The position numbers and the translations under genes were made by a program. This document shows positions 15,514 to 23,275 of a stretch of DNA of 64,000 nucleotides, piece by piece (positions within the stretch are counted from its first letter, which is position 1; every line of letters starts with the position of its first letter). This DNA comes from Enterococcus raffinosus (GTDB lineage Bacteria > Bacillota > Bacilli > Lactobacillales > Enterococcaceae). The stretch covers positions 92,383-156,382 of the forward strand of contig NZ_JAHLOS010000006.1 in assembly GCF_018917525.1 (NCBI RefSeq), written 5' to 3'. Below the pieces are notes generated by a model, which was not told the DNA's origin, did no database searches, and worked only from the letters and a program-made list of their open reading frames with translations.

Positions 15514-16291
15514 TGTGCATTCCTCCTATTACCTTTTTCAAAATAAATACGCCTAGCCAGGTACAGCCTAGAAAAACTAAGCTATAGGACGAAGCTAATC
15601 CGAAACGCCCATTATTAGCATATGGCAGCAACAACAGCGGTAGTGTGACGATACGACCCCCACCAATAAAAAAGGTTGGTAGATACTGACTGAAAGAGAC
15701 AATAAACACAAGTCCAGCAGCTGTACTCACACCCGGTCTTAGCAAAGGCCATGTAATCTGCCAAAAAATCATCCAAGGACCTGCTCCTAAGCTTCGCGCC
15801 GTCAAATTGTATCCCTCGCCTAACTGTCGATAGCTTTCTAGCAGGAGCTGCATTGCATAGGGTAAACACAAATAGGTATGAATCAGAATAATACCAAGAA
15901 AGGTTCCTGTTAGTCGTAATTGCAAAAAAAGAACCTGACTTGAGGTGATAATTGCAATAGCTGGCAAAATCAATGGAAGATAAATAATCACTTCTACCAA
16001 ACGCTGTGACAGCCTTTTCTGAAACGCCAGATAGTTCGCTGCCGGCAAAGCAATCGCAATGCTAACGATGGTTGTTGCAAGTCCAATCATCAAACTATTA
16101 ATAATTGCCGGAAAAAAATTGGGTTCTTTGACCATTTGTCTTACGATTTTTAGATCCATTGCCTGTGGAAAGACAGCCGGATACATCCATTTATCACTAA
16201 AGGACCATAGAACTAAAATGAATACAGGAAACAAGACGGCCAGCGCAGAAAATACCAACAAAAGATAGGACTTCTTTGATAAAAGTTTCAT
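15455..16291 (-). CDS. ABC importer permease, second subunit (YnjC C-terminal half-like)
   Basis: The 278-residue inner-membrane permease has about six helices and the binding-protein-dependent transport signature near NLTARSLGAGPWMIFWQITWPLLRPG (the EAA loop that contacts the ATPase). In E. coli YnjC both permease domains are one protein; here they are two genes overlapping by 4 bases. GGAGGGAG precedes the ATG. The gene extends 59 bases into the ATPase gene. Confidence 0.87.
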   Translation of the reverse strand: MKLLSKKSYLLLVFSALAVLFPVFILVLWSFSDKWMYPAVFPQAMDLKIVRQMVKEPNFFPAIINSLMIGLATTIVSIAIALPAANYLAFQKRLSQRLVEVIIYLPLILPAIAIITSSQVLFLQLRLTGTFLGIILIHTYLCLPYAMQLLLESYRQLGEGYNLTARSLGAGPWMIFWQITWPLLRPGVSTAAGLVFIVSFSQYLPTFFIGGGRIVTLPLLLLPYANNGRFGLASSYSLVFLGCTWLGVFILKKVIGGMHNGVKRQKRTANLWKKRNTA

Positions 16292-17142
16292 GTGGTTTTT
16301 CTCCCTCCTGGCAAAAGATTACTAATGGTCAAAATAAGTAACGTAACTGCTAAGCAAATTCCTGAAATAATTAGGTTCAAGGCAAAAGCCAGAGGACGTG
16401 TAGTCAAATCTGCCTGAGTAAAAAGATCATAAGCAGTCAAAGCCACAGTTTGATTGCTTGGATTTCCTAACAGGAAAGGTACCTCAAATGAAGCAAAGGT
16501 AAAACAGAATAAGATAATAAATAAAGTTGCTATTGTTTTTTGAATCATTGGTAAAACAACGGTGAAAAAGATTCGCGTATTTGACGCACCTAAATTTCTA
16601 GCAACCTCAATGTAACCTAACTGGAGTTGCTGCAAAATTGCTAAAATGCTCACCGCAACATAAGGGATTTCCTTGTATAAAAAAACCAAAATAATCCCTA
16701 CCCCTTTAGAGTCATGGATGAATAAGGGAAATTGACCGATTTCTTGGATCAATCCCAGTTGAAACATTACTCGTGAAATCATTCCCGATTGACTAATCAA
16801 CTGTAGCATCATCAAGCCAACAATGATATGAGGCAAAGAAATTGGCAGGCTGATAACTTTATGCAACCACGGACTTTTTACCTTTAATAGAAGAAACGCG
16901 ATAGCCATTCCCAGCAGCAATGACAAAAAAGTCGCAGTCAGCGCCAAATAGCAACTGTATACAAGCGACTTTTGAAAAAAAGGATCCGTTAAAACTTGGT
17001 TAAAATTAGCGAGTGTGATTTTATTAAGACCAATCAGCGGATAATAACCTAAACTGATTTGCAGCCCTTTAAACAGCGCTGCGATAATCACAACGCTGTT
17101 TAATAAGATAAAAGGCAGGGCAAGTATTTTTTTTCTATTCAT
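16288..17142 (-). CDS. ABC importer permease, first subunit (YnjC N-terminal half-like)
   Basis: The 284-residue permease has about six to seven membrane helices and the EAA loop IEVARNLGASNTRIFFTVVLPMIQK. It pairs with the following permease to form the heterodimeric channel of a type I importer. It overlaps the binding-protein gene by 8 bases and the second permease by 4, so all are translationally coupled. Confidence 0.87.
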   Translation of the reverse strand: MNRKKILALPFILLNSVVIIAALFKGLQISLGYYPLIGLNKITLANFNQVLTDPFFQKSLVYSCYLALTATFLSLLLGMAIAFLLLKVKSPWLHKVISLPISLPHIIVGLMMLQLISQSGMISRVMFQLGLIQEIGQFPLFIHDSKGVGIILVFLYKEIPYVAVSILAILQQLQLGYIEVARNLGASNTRIFFTVVLPMIQKTIATLFIILFCFTFASFEVPFLLGNPSNQTVALTAYDLFTQADLTTRPLAFALNLIISGICLAVTLLILTISNLLPGGRKTT

Positions 17143-18373
17143 TCAACACATGCTCTTTCCATAACGCTTCAATTATTGGGATTTTCTCTGCTTGAACCTC
17201 GGGAATTTGTTTTTCCTGCATTTCCTCAAGGGGAAGCACTCCTTGATTTTTATACAAATCAGTTAATTTTTGATTGGTTTCATCTGGTAATTTTTCAGAG
17301 TCAAAAGGTGGAATGCTGTAGCCATACTTGGCTTCCGCTTTTTTTAGCTGCGCAGACTCACTTGTCATTTCATTGATCAAAACTAATGCTGCTGCTTTGA
17401 CTTTAGAAGTATCAGCAATCGCTAAGTAACTTTGATTTGCGATCGTACCTTTATCAAACAAGAATGATTCAGTTGTTGCTTTAAATTCATTATCACTACG
17501 TTTTTCTGCTACATGCATCTGAGCATAGCTGTAGCTCATATCAATTTGTCCAGCAGCAAACATTTGATCTAATTCGGCAGTTGTGGTCGGATAGGTTTTT
17601 CCTTGCTGCCATAAATAAGGTTTGATTTCATTTAAGTAATCTAAACCTGGTTTGATAACCTGATATAACTCTTCCTTATTGGCTTTGGCCTTTTCAACTT
17701 TATCATAGCCGACGATATCGCAGATAATATTACGAACAAAGGCGCTGCCAGTGAATTCTGGTGGAGCCGTATAGGTGATTTTCCCAGGATTTGCCTTCGC
17801 ATAGGCTAACAAAGCTTGAGTATCTGTCGGAAATCCTTCTTTAAATTTTTCTTTATCTCCAGCAAAAACTAATTGTGCACTGCCATATGGAACTTCGTAG
17901 CCATCGATTTTGACACCGAAATCATATTTTGAATTGTGTCCATCAACGTCCATCAGCTTTTCAAAACTTTCGACATTTTTCGTGATGGGACCATAAAGCA
18001 GTTTTGCTTGTTTTGCCGTATAAAAATTTTCACCATTGATCCACATAACATCAATATCACCTGATTTTGTGCCGGCTTCTTTCTCCGTTGTCAGTTTATT
18101 CAAGATTTGATCGATGTCCATCGGAACTCGTTTTACGGTAATATCATATTTTTCTTTCATGGCTGGTGTAACCACCTCATCGACCCATGCATTGGCCCTT
18201 TCATCGCCGCCATATCCATAAAAGGTCACTGTTTCACCTTTGCCTTTTTTTACTGCCTCAGAAAAGCTACTAATAGAATCTGTTGTTTTCGTTTCTTTTG
18301 TTTCACTGGACTTACAGGCAGCTAGAGAAAAAAGCATCCCTGTTGTCAGTAGACCGATTAACCATTTCTTCAT
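17135..18373 (-). CDS. Substrate-binding lipoprotein of ABC importer (YnjB-like)
   Basis: The 412-residue exported lipoprotein has a signal peptide ending in the lipobox LAAC with Cys20. The mature part is a family-1-type periplasmic-binding fold. The motif DVMWINGENFYTAKQAKLLYGP is the hallmark of the YnjB group, as are the later GSAFVRN and AAGQIDMSYSYA-type segments. The substrate is unknown in any organism. The linked rhodanese (YnjE-like) repeats the E. coli ynjBCDE arrangement. GGAG lies 6 nt before the ATG. Confidence 0.88.
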   Translation of the reverse strand: MKKWLIGLLTTGMLFSLAACKSSETKETKTTDSISSFSEAVKKGKGETVTFYGYGGDERANAWVDEVVTPAMKEKYDITVKRVPMDIDQILNKLTTEKEAGTKSGDIDVMWINGENFYTAKQAKLLYGPITKNVESFEKLMDVDGHNSKYDFGVKIDGYEVPYGSAQLVFAGDKEKFKEGFPTDTQALLAYAKANPGKITYTAPPEFTGSAFVRNIICDIVGYDKVEKAKANKEELYQVIKPGLDYLNEIKPYLWQQGKTYPTTTAELDQMFAAGQIDMSYSYAQMHVAEKRSDNEFKATTESFLFDKGTIANQSYLAIADTSKVKAAALVLINEMTSESAQLKKAEAKYGYSIPPFDSEKLPDETNQKLTDLYKNQGVLPLEEMQEKQIPEVQAEKIPIIEALWKEHVLNE

Positions 18374-18382
18374 TATTTGCTC

Positions 18383-19138
18383 CTATGCTTTTGTGACTAT
18401 TTTTTTTGATTGATAACGATTCTTCCAAGCTTTTATCGGATTATCTAGTGGATGCGCAGGACTTTTGTCGTCTTTATGTATTACCTCTCCAAAGATCAAA
18501 TCCAATAAATGCCAAGCCTCACCCCCGCCAAGAATCATGGCTGAAGTACAGCTGGAACAATAGGTAACAATATGATCAGTTTTAAAATCTTGCACACGCT
18601 TGGTTGCAAAATCCTTCGCGAGATTTGGATTAGAAACACCGCACATCCCACCCATTCCACAGCAGAGAGTGTTTTTTCCCGACAAACGATTTTTCTGGAC
18701 CTGATAGCCTAGCTGCTCCAGTAGATAGCGAACCGCTTGATGAATCTCCGTCATTTCCTTTGTTGGACAGGAATCTTGGATAGAAAAAACAACATCACTT
18801 GTTTTCCCTTTTCCGATAGCTTCCTTTGGTAATCCTAACTCGGCCATCTTTACCCATAACGAGGATGTAGGAAATTGATTTTGAAGAGTCATTGTTTTTA
18901 TGCACCCTTGGCATGCAACGATCAACTCATCAATTTCAACCTTGTGGACCTGTTCTGATAATTGTCCAAAGCGCTGCTGAAACAATTGCTCCTGACCGAT
19001 CATCCGAGTCGGTTTGCCACAACAACCTTGGATAACAGCTAAATCAGGATAAAAACCTTTTAAATAATCGATGACTTGTGCGACTTGCTTCGGACTGCTA
19101 GAGCTTAGAGAACAGCCTGCCATAAAACCATATTTCAT
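18383..19138 (-). CDS. CCG-domain Fe-S oxidoreductase subunit (HdrB-like)
   Basis: The 251-residue cytoplasmic protein has two cysteine-rich CCG regions: QGCCGKPTR with CQGC, and LCCGMGGMCG with YCSSCTSAM. This is the fold of heterodisulfide reductase subunit B and of GlpC/LutA-type subunits, which bind unusual iron-sulfur clusters and act on disulfides or pass electrons. It overlaps the 4Fe-4S protein by 4 bases, so the two probably form one complex. Beside a rhodanese, a thiol, persulfide or disulfide substrate is a reasonable guess. Confidence 0.83.
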   Translation of the reverse strand: MKYGFMAGCSLSSSSPKQVAQVIDYLKGFYPDLAVIQGCCGKPTRMIGQEQLFQQRFGQLSEQVHKVEIDELIVACQGCIKTMTLQNQFPTSSLWVKMAELGLPKEAIGKGKTSDVVFSIQDSCPTKEMTEIHQAVRYLLEQLGYQVQKNRLSGKNTLCCGMGGMCGVSNPNLAKDFATKRVQDFKTDHIVTYCSSCTSAMILGGGEAWHLLDLIFGEVIHKDDKSPAHPLDNPIKAWKNRYQSKKIVTKA

Positions 19139-19494
19139 TTTGCTTCTCCTCGATTCACAGCCGTAAATAATTTGCTTGTTGATAGTTTTTGATGCATTTC
19201 GACGCTTTTGAGCTGTTTAAGCGGTAATCCTTCCTTGATTAGATCTTGACGCATCGCTAAAAAGGCTTCGTCTAATTTCAGTTTTAACGGACAAACAACT
19301 GTACAGCGACCGCACAACATACAGGAGTACGGAACGATTGGTTCTAACCCTTCTGCTAAAAATTGTTGAAACAGCTTTTTAGGATCATCACAATACTGCT
19401 GCAAAAAGAGACAATCTTTCATGCACCGTTGACAGCTGTTACAATTTTCAGCGATTAAGCGAGCCATTTCAATTGTTCCCTTCGAATAATCCAT
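19135..19494 (-). CDS. 4Fe-4S dicluster protein (HdrC-like)
   Basis: The 119-residue protein has two cluster motifs, CNSCQRCMKDC (about 17-27) and CMLCGRCTVVCP (about 57-68). Its short C-terminal helix resembles HdrC. The start at 19494 is preferred because AAAGGAG lies 8 nt upstream; reading further upstream would overlap the preceding membrane-protein gene in another frame. The start overlaps that gene's stop as TAATG. With the HdrB-like protein it should form an electron-transfer pair. The membrane protein upstream may be its quinone- or membrane-side partner. Confidence 0.85.
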   Translation of the reverse strand: MDYSKGTIEMARLIAENCNSCQRCMKDCLFLQQYCDDPKKLFQQFLAEGLEPIVPYSCMLCGRCTVVCPLKLKLDEAFLAMRQDLIKEGLPLKQLKSVEMHQKLSTSKLFTAVNRGEAK

Positions 19495-19871
19495 TAAACA
19501 AACTCCTTTTTTAGCAAAACGATCACTAGTTGCAGTAAGAAACCAATAAGGATTATTCCGCTCACTAGATAATAAATGGGTATTACTTGCAAGGTGATTG
19601 TTGTCTGCCAAATTAGAAAAATAATCGCTATCATTAACAACAACAGTGATTCTAAACTTTTTTTCTTTCTTACTACTAAAAAGGCAACAATCGTTAACAA
19701 GACCGGCAGCAAAAACAATTTGCTGCCGAACAGACTTGCATCCACTTTATGAGAATAAAAGGAAACATTCCGCATAAAGCCTAAATGATTACGGTAGAGA
19801 TCATTCATCAGATAAATTCCATAGATCAATCCAAATTGAATGATGTGTAAAAAATAGCGAAAGATCTTCAT
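19494..19871 (-). CDS. Membrane protein, 125 aa, coupled to Fe-S proteins
   Basis: Four hydrophobic helices (about 5-22, 48-66, 71-90, 95-118) make up most of the protein. His9 and His42 lie in or near the membrane, but no established haem or quinone motif is visible. It overlaps the rhodanese stop by 1 base and the Fe-S gene start by 1 base. The position suggests a membrane anchor for the Fe-S pair. No family is recognised. Confidence 0.65.
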   Translation of the reverse strand: MKIFRYFLHIIQFGLIYGIYLMNDLYRNHLGFMRNVSFYSHKVDASLFGSKLFLLPVLLTIVAFLVVRKKKSLESLLLLMIAIIFLIWQTTITLQVIPIYYLVSGIILIGFLLQLVIVLLKKEFV

Positions 19872-20902
19872 TAGTTCAGAATTTTCACCTTGTCTTTATC
19901 TCTTGGATCGCCAACTTGAACAGGGTATTTGCTTGGGTCCTTCTGGTGAGCTTTATCCCAATCATACCAGCCGCCATCAAAAAGACGAACGTCTTTAAAG
20001 CCTTCTTGTTTGGCAATAAAGAACGCCGTAGCCGCACGCCAGCCAGTACCGCAATAGAAAGCAACTTCTTTATCTGGAGTGATGCCCCATTTTTCCCAAG
20101 CATCAAAGATTTTCGTTGGCTCCTTCACTGTGCCATCGTTGTTCATTAATTGAGCAACATCAGCACTCGTTTTGCTTGATTTCGCGTACACGGCACCTTC
20201 TGGCTCACCCGCATTTTCAATGTAGTCATAGCCGCTTATTTTTCCAGTAAATTCTTTCCATGAACGAATACTTGCTAGAACCAGATCAGGATTTTTTTCT
20301 TTCGCAGCTAATAAATCGTCAGAGGTTGAGATCAGGTATTCAGGACGTCCAGGAACAGCTGCACCAAAATCTTTCGCAGCTTCAGCATCTTGGTTCCCTT
20401 TTTCTACTTTGTAATCAGCTTTCTCCCAAGCCTTCAATCCGCCATCAAGAATTTTTACTTGATCGACACCTAACCAGTAAGCAACAAAGGCTACACGTGC
20501 TGCCGCATTGATATCACTAGAATAGACGACTACTGGTGTGGTCTTTGTCACACCGCGTTTCAAGAAGACTTCCTTGCAGGTTTCCGCATCTAAAATATTC
20601 CAATTGTTTTCTTCAGTTTCGATTTCCATCGTATCGATATGCAATGCGCCTGGGATATGAGCTTTTTTATAATCTTTCCCTTCGCCGTAAGAAGCCTCAA
20701 TTACTACGGTCTTATCATTGTCTTTCATCTGCTTATTCAACCATTTTGCATCCACAAAAAAATCATCCTTCTTAATATCTTTACTGTCTACCAAACGTTG
20801 AACTTTGTTCGTCTTCTTTGCAGCTTGAACCTGTTCTGTTTTCGCGAACACGACCAATGCGGTCAATAATAAGCAACTTATTACTGTTAATACTTTTTTC
20901 AT
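19871..20902 (-). CDS. Exported rhodanese-like sulfurtransferase (YnjE-like)
   Basis: The 343-residue protein has a signal peptide (about 1-28, ending AQA) and no lipobox, so it should be released or wall-associated. The first rhodanese domain (about 40-165) has YSSDINAAARV in place of the active Cys loop and is inactive. The second (about 190-330) has the catalytic Cys284 in YCGTGWRA, exactly the loop of E. coli YnjE. It should transfer sulfur from thiosulfate or persulfides outside the membrane. It is the first gene of the operon, preceded by a long leader with promoter, tiny ORF and terminator. Confidence 0.9.
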   Translation of the reverse strand: MKKVLTVISCLLLTALVVFAKTEQVQAAKKTNKVQRLVDSKDIKKDDFFVDAKWLNKQMKDNDKTVVIEASYGEGKDYKKAHIPGALHIDTMEIETEENNWNILDAETCKEVFLKRGVTKTTPVVVYSSDINAAARVAFVAYWLGVDQVKILDGGLKAWEKADYKVEKGNQDAEAAKDFGAAVPGRPEYLISTSDDLLAAKEKNPDLVLASIRSWKEFTGKISGYDYIENAGEPEGAVYAKSSKTSADVAQLMNNDGTVKEPTKIFDAWEKWGITPDKEVAFYCGTGWRAATAFFIAKQEGFKDVRLFDGGWYDWDKAHQKDPSKYPVQVGDPRDKDKVKILN

Positions 20903-20975
20903 CTTACTGCTCCTCTAAGTTTATTTTTTCACTTGAACCGTTTTCAACAACAGTTTACTGCTCTTTTAAGCACAA

Positions 20976-21003
20976 CAAAAAAACATACTTAATAAGTATG
21001 TTT
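20976..21003 (-). terminator. Intrinsic terminator in the leader of the 13-gene operon
   Basis: The 21-nt palindrome AACATACTTA-T-TAAGTATGTT (21002-20982 on the minus strand) folds as an 8-bp stem and runs into seven Ts. It lies between the promoter and the rhodanese start, so operon expression requires read-through. A GGAGGAAA sequence overlaps its upstream edge. Confidence 0.65.
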
Positions 21004-21126
21004 CCTCCTAAGCACTAATTAATTGTAGGCGGAATAACCCTTTTAATGCAACGCAAAAAAAGGTTCTGGGAGGAAATTAAATTGTTCTACTTGCTTAGAA
21101 ACTCTAAGTAATGATTGAGATCATAG

Positions 21127-21150
21127 TCACCGCTGATAGTTTTTAAACAT
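21127..21150 (-). CDS. Seven-residue leader ORF (MFKNYQR)
   Basis: ATG at 21150 follows a very strong AGGAGGTG by 6 nt and stops with TGA after seven codons. It lies about 40 nt after the predicted transcript start of the operon and more than 100 nt before the leader terminator. This is the usual position of a regulatory leader peptide. The codons show no run of one amino acid, so classical amino-acid attenuation is not obvious. Translation is inferred only from the ribosome site. Confidence 0.45.
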   Translation of the reverse strand: MFKNYQR

Positions 21151-21198
21151 GAGAACACCTCCTGAATCCATTTTAGAACTGAGTTCTTTTCCCTACCG

Positions 21199-21227
21199 AG
21201 TATAACGAAACAATATATGTTTAGCAA
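21199..21227 (-). promoter_or_regulatory. Promoter of the 13-gene operon
   Basis: On the minus strand TTGCTA (21227-21222) and TATACT (21204-21199) are 17 bp apart. The predicted leader is about 290 nt long and contains the seven-codon ORF and an intrinsic terminator. Confidence 0.7.
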
Positions 21228-21362
21228 GGAAATTTAAGTCAAAAAAGAACAAAAACTATTTTTGTGAAGGAATGATTATTCGATTGTACGCTTTCGATGG
21301 TCTTTCTGTTAAAAATCAGCTAGAATGAACTTATTCAATCAGAGAAAGAAGGGAATCTATCT

Positions 21363-21743
21363 ATGAGTATTTTTGATGGTTTAATGGGAAATGCTAGTCA
21401 ACACGACAATAAAGCAGTAGAAAAAAAGCTAGAGGATGTTTTAATATCAGGAGAAACGGTTTCTTTGGCTTTTAAGCTAGTTCGGGATTTGATTGTCTTT
21501 ACAGATTTCCGTTTGATTTTAGTGGATAAACAAGGTGTGACCGGAAAAAAAGCTGAGTACAAATCTATTCCTTATCGTTCGATTTCACGCTTTTCAGTCG
21601 AAACTAGCGGGCATTTTGACCTGGATGCCGAATTAAAAATTTGGATATCCAGTGCTGAGTTACCTGCTGAAACGATTCAATTTAGAAAAGACAAAAATAT
21701 TGTGGCGATCCAAAAGGCATTGGCTTTAGCATTGTCAAAATAA
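21363..21743 (+). CDS. Bacterial PH-domain protein (DUF1696/bPH1)
   Basis: The 126-residue soluble protein has the arrangement of the bacterial PH domain family 1: FTDFRLILVDKQGVTGKK, then YKSIPYRSISRFSVETSGHFDLDAELKIWIS, and a closing helix VAIQKALALALS. The family forms ring-like oligomers and its function is unknown. AGAAGGGA lies before the ATG. It is monocistronic, with a terminator right behind. Confidence 0.85.
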   Translation: MSIFDGLMGNASQHDNKAVEKKLEDVLISGETVSLAFKLVRDLIVFTDFRLILVDKQGVTGKKAEYKSIPYRSISRFSVETSGHFDLDAELKIWISSAELPAETIQFRKDKNIVAIQKALALALSK

Positions 21744-21748
21744 ATGAA

Positions 21749-21795
21749 AAGGACAAGAACTGAACTTTCTGTTCAATGTCTTGTCCTTGTTTTCT
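21749..21795 (+). terminator. Terminator of the PH-domain gene
   Basis: AAGGACAAGA (21749-21758) and TCTTGTCCTT (21779-21788) form a 10-bp stem, followed by GTTTTCT. Confidence 0.7.
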
Positions 21796-21915
21796 CTCCA
21801 AGCGTCGCAGCTTTATTTTTCCCCTTTAAATTTTCCATTCGCTTTCATAATCTCCTTTTTAAAAGTCATCAGCGAGTGCCATTTCAAAATCTAGAAAACT
21901 GTATTCAAGTGCTCC

Positions 21916-22404
21916 TTATCTTTCTTTTACCTTATCGACCTCATTAATCCATTTCTCAAGATTGTTATAGCCGTTGTTTTTGATGTAGTCATATTCTTTG
22001 TCAATGATTTCATCAAACCAAAGCAATTCTCCATTACTTTTTTTACCAACGATCTTAACTACTGATTGACTGATGGAAGTTTGCTGACTCAAATTTTTTA
22101 TTTTGCCGATCTTCAAAGCAATAATCGCATTTCCCCGTTCGTAACTTTTTTTGATTGCGTATTGAACATAGTTTGAATCTAATGTTTCACTTCCAATCAA
22201 AACGACCGTCACAGATGTTCCAGCTATTTGCTTGTCGATCCAGCGTTCAATAGTCTCGTCACCATCCCGTTTCATTCGCTCAAACTCTGAGTTGTTAATA
22301 AATCCTGATTCTTCGTTTTCCTTCAAAGCCCAGTTGTTTTTAACCACCAACGCCCTAGATAGATCATTTTCGTAGTAAAAACTGAAGAAAACCCTTTTTG
22401 CCAT
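21916..22404 (-). CDS. TIR-like domain protein (ThsB/MTH538 type)
   Basis: The 162-residue protein begins AKRVFFSFYYENDLSRA and continues through VKNNWAL, ERWIDKQIAGTSVTVVLIGSET, NYVQYAIKKSYERGNAIIALKI. These are the core strands of the TIR-like (DUF1863) fold seen in Thoeris ThsB proteins, which sense phage and make a nucleotide signal. The start at 22404 is chosen from GGAGGT 6 nt upstream; in-frame codons to 22518 lie upstream of or at the predicted transcript start. No ThsA-like effector is within 20 kb on either side in this window, so it may be an orphan sensor, act with a distant partner, or do something else. Confidence 0.82.
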   Translation of the reverse strand: MAKRVFFSFYYENDLSRALVVKNNWALKENEESGFINNSEFERMKRDGDETIERWIDKQIAGTSVTVVLIGSETLDSNYVQYAIKKSYERGNAIIALKIGKIKNLSQQTSISQSVVKIVGKKSNGELLWFDEIIDKEYDYIKNNGYNNLEKWINEVDKVKER

Positions 22405-22521
22405 AAATTTTACCTCCCTAACTTTTTCATTGCTCAAAAATCCTATCAGATGTTCATCCTCACAAAACAAATTATTCTTTGTGACAACCACTGACAAACC
22501 TACAAGCTGATTTCTCATTTC

Positions 22522-22547
22522 ATTATATAATAGAGATTCGTCTCTAT
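22522..22547 (-). promoter_or_regulatory. Promoter of the TIR gene with embedded inverted repeat
   Basis: On the minus strand TATAAT (22527-22522) is perfect. A 7-bp perfect inverted repeat, ATAGAGA-TTCG-TCTCTAT (22530-22547), fills the space just upstream of it. Its position between the promoter boxes suggests a repressor operator. The -35 is poor. The predicted leader is about 110 nt. Confidence 0.5.
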
Positions 22548-22683
22548 GTCTCCATTTTTTTTATAATAGAAGTTTTTATGGAAAACAGACGTTTGAGTAA
22601 CATTCATAATTAGCTAAAATCAAGCTAGCTTTTACTATCCCTACATGATACGATTTTATTGAGAAAAAACTGGAGGTCTTGTT

Positions 22684-23223
22684 ATGTTGGATAAGTCTGT
22701 ACCTTTTATTCCTTTTACTATGTTTCGCCCGTCAAATGCCCCATCATTACCTAAAATCCAATTACCTGACGGCTATCGGATCGTCTTTTATCAGCCTGGC
22801 GATGAAAAAGATTGGTGTCGGATTGAAACGGCTGTGTTAGAGTTCGAAACCGAAAAAGCCGCCGCTGAATATTTTCAACGCTCCTTTGCACCTTATCCAG
22901 AAGAATTAAAAAAGCGGATGCTCTTTATAGAGAATCCTCAGGGAGTGAAAGTAGCTACTTTTACAGCTTGGTGGACTGAAGATCACTCACCACGACTTCA
23001 CTGGTTAGGTGTAGTGCCAGAAGAACAGCGAAAAGGCTTGGCTAAGGCGTTAACGATTCGTGTCACTCAGCTTCTTCATGACTATTATCCAGGACAGGAT
23101 CTTTACTTGAATACTCAAACCTGGAGTCATCATGCAGTTAAACTATACAAAAAATTGAACTATGAAATATTTCAAAATCAAAACTACCAGAAAATATTGG
23201 ATATCTTGAAAAAAGCAGATTAG
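22684..23223 (+). CDS. GNAT family N-acetyltransferase
   Basis: The 179-residue protein has a C-terminal GNAT domain. Its acetyl-CoA-binding motif A reads HWLGVVPEEQRKGLAKAL (about 117-134), with WSHHAVKLYKKLNYE as the closing motif. The N-terminal 45 residues form an extension seen in several uncharacterised members. TGGAGG precedes the ATG. The acceptor cannot be told from sequence. It is a single gene with its own terminator. Confidence 0.85.
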   Translation: MLDKSVPFIPFTMFRPSNAPSLPKIQLPDGYRIVFYQPGDEKDWCRIETAVLEFETEKAAAEYFQRSFAPYPEELKKRMLFIENPQGVKVATFTAWWTEDHSPRLHWLGVVPEEQRKGLAKALTIRVTQLLHDYYPGQDLYLNTQTWSHHAVKLYKKLNYEIFQNQNYQKILDILKKAD

Positions 23224-23234
23224 TTTAAATACAA

Positions 23235-23275
23235 AAAGGGATTTGTTGCACAAGCACAACAAATCCCTTTATTTT
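23235..23275. terminator. Bidirectional terminator
   Basis: AAAGGGATTTGTTG (23235-23248) and CAACAAATCCCTTT (23257-23270) form a perfect 14-bp stem. It lies between the acetyltransferase and the convergent PTS operon. Confidence 0.85.

Noticed and set aside
19495..19611. Longer N-terminus of the 4Fe-4S protein
   Set aside because: It lies in another frame of the membrane-protein gene, and a good ribosome site precedes the ATG at 19494.
21001..21120. Known riboswitch (TPP, SAM, T-box) in the rhodanese leader
   Set aside because: None of the conserved cores, such as CTGAGA, the T-box AGGGTGG or the S-box motifs, is present.
21744..21947. 67-codon plus-strand reading frame after the PH-domain gene
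   Set aside because: It begins at the previous stop, has no ribosome site, runs through the terminator hairpin and overlaps the end of the TIR gene on the other strand.
22405..22518. N-terminal extension of the TIR-like protein
   Set aside because: The predicted transcript start is near 22515 and a strong ribosome site stands before the ATG at 22404, so these codons are leader.
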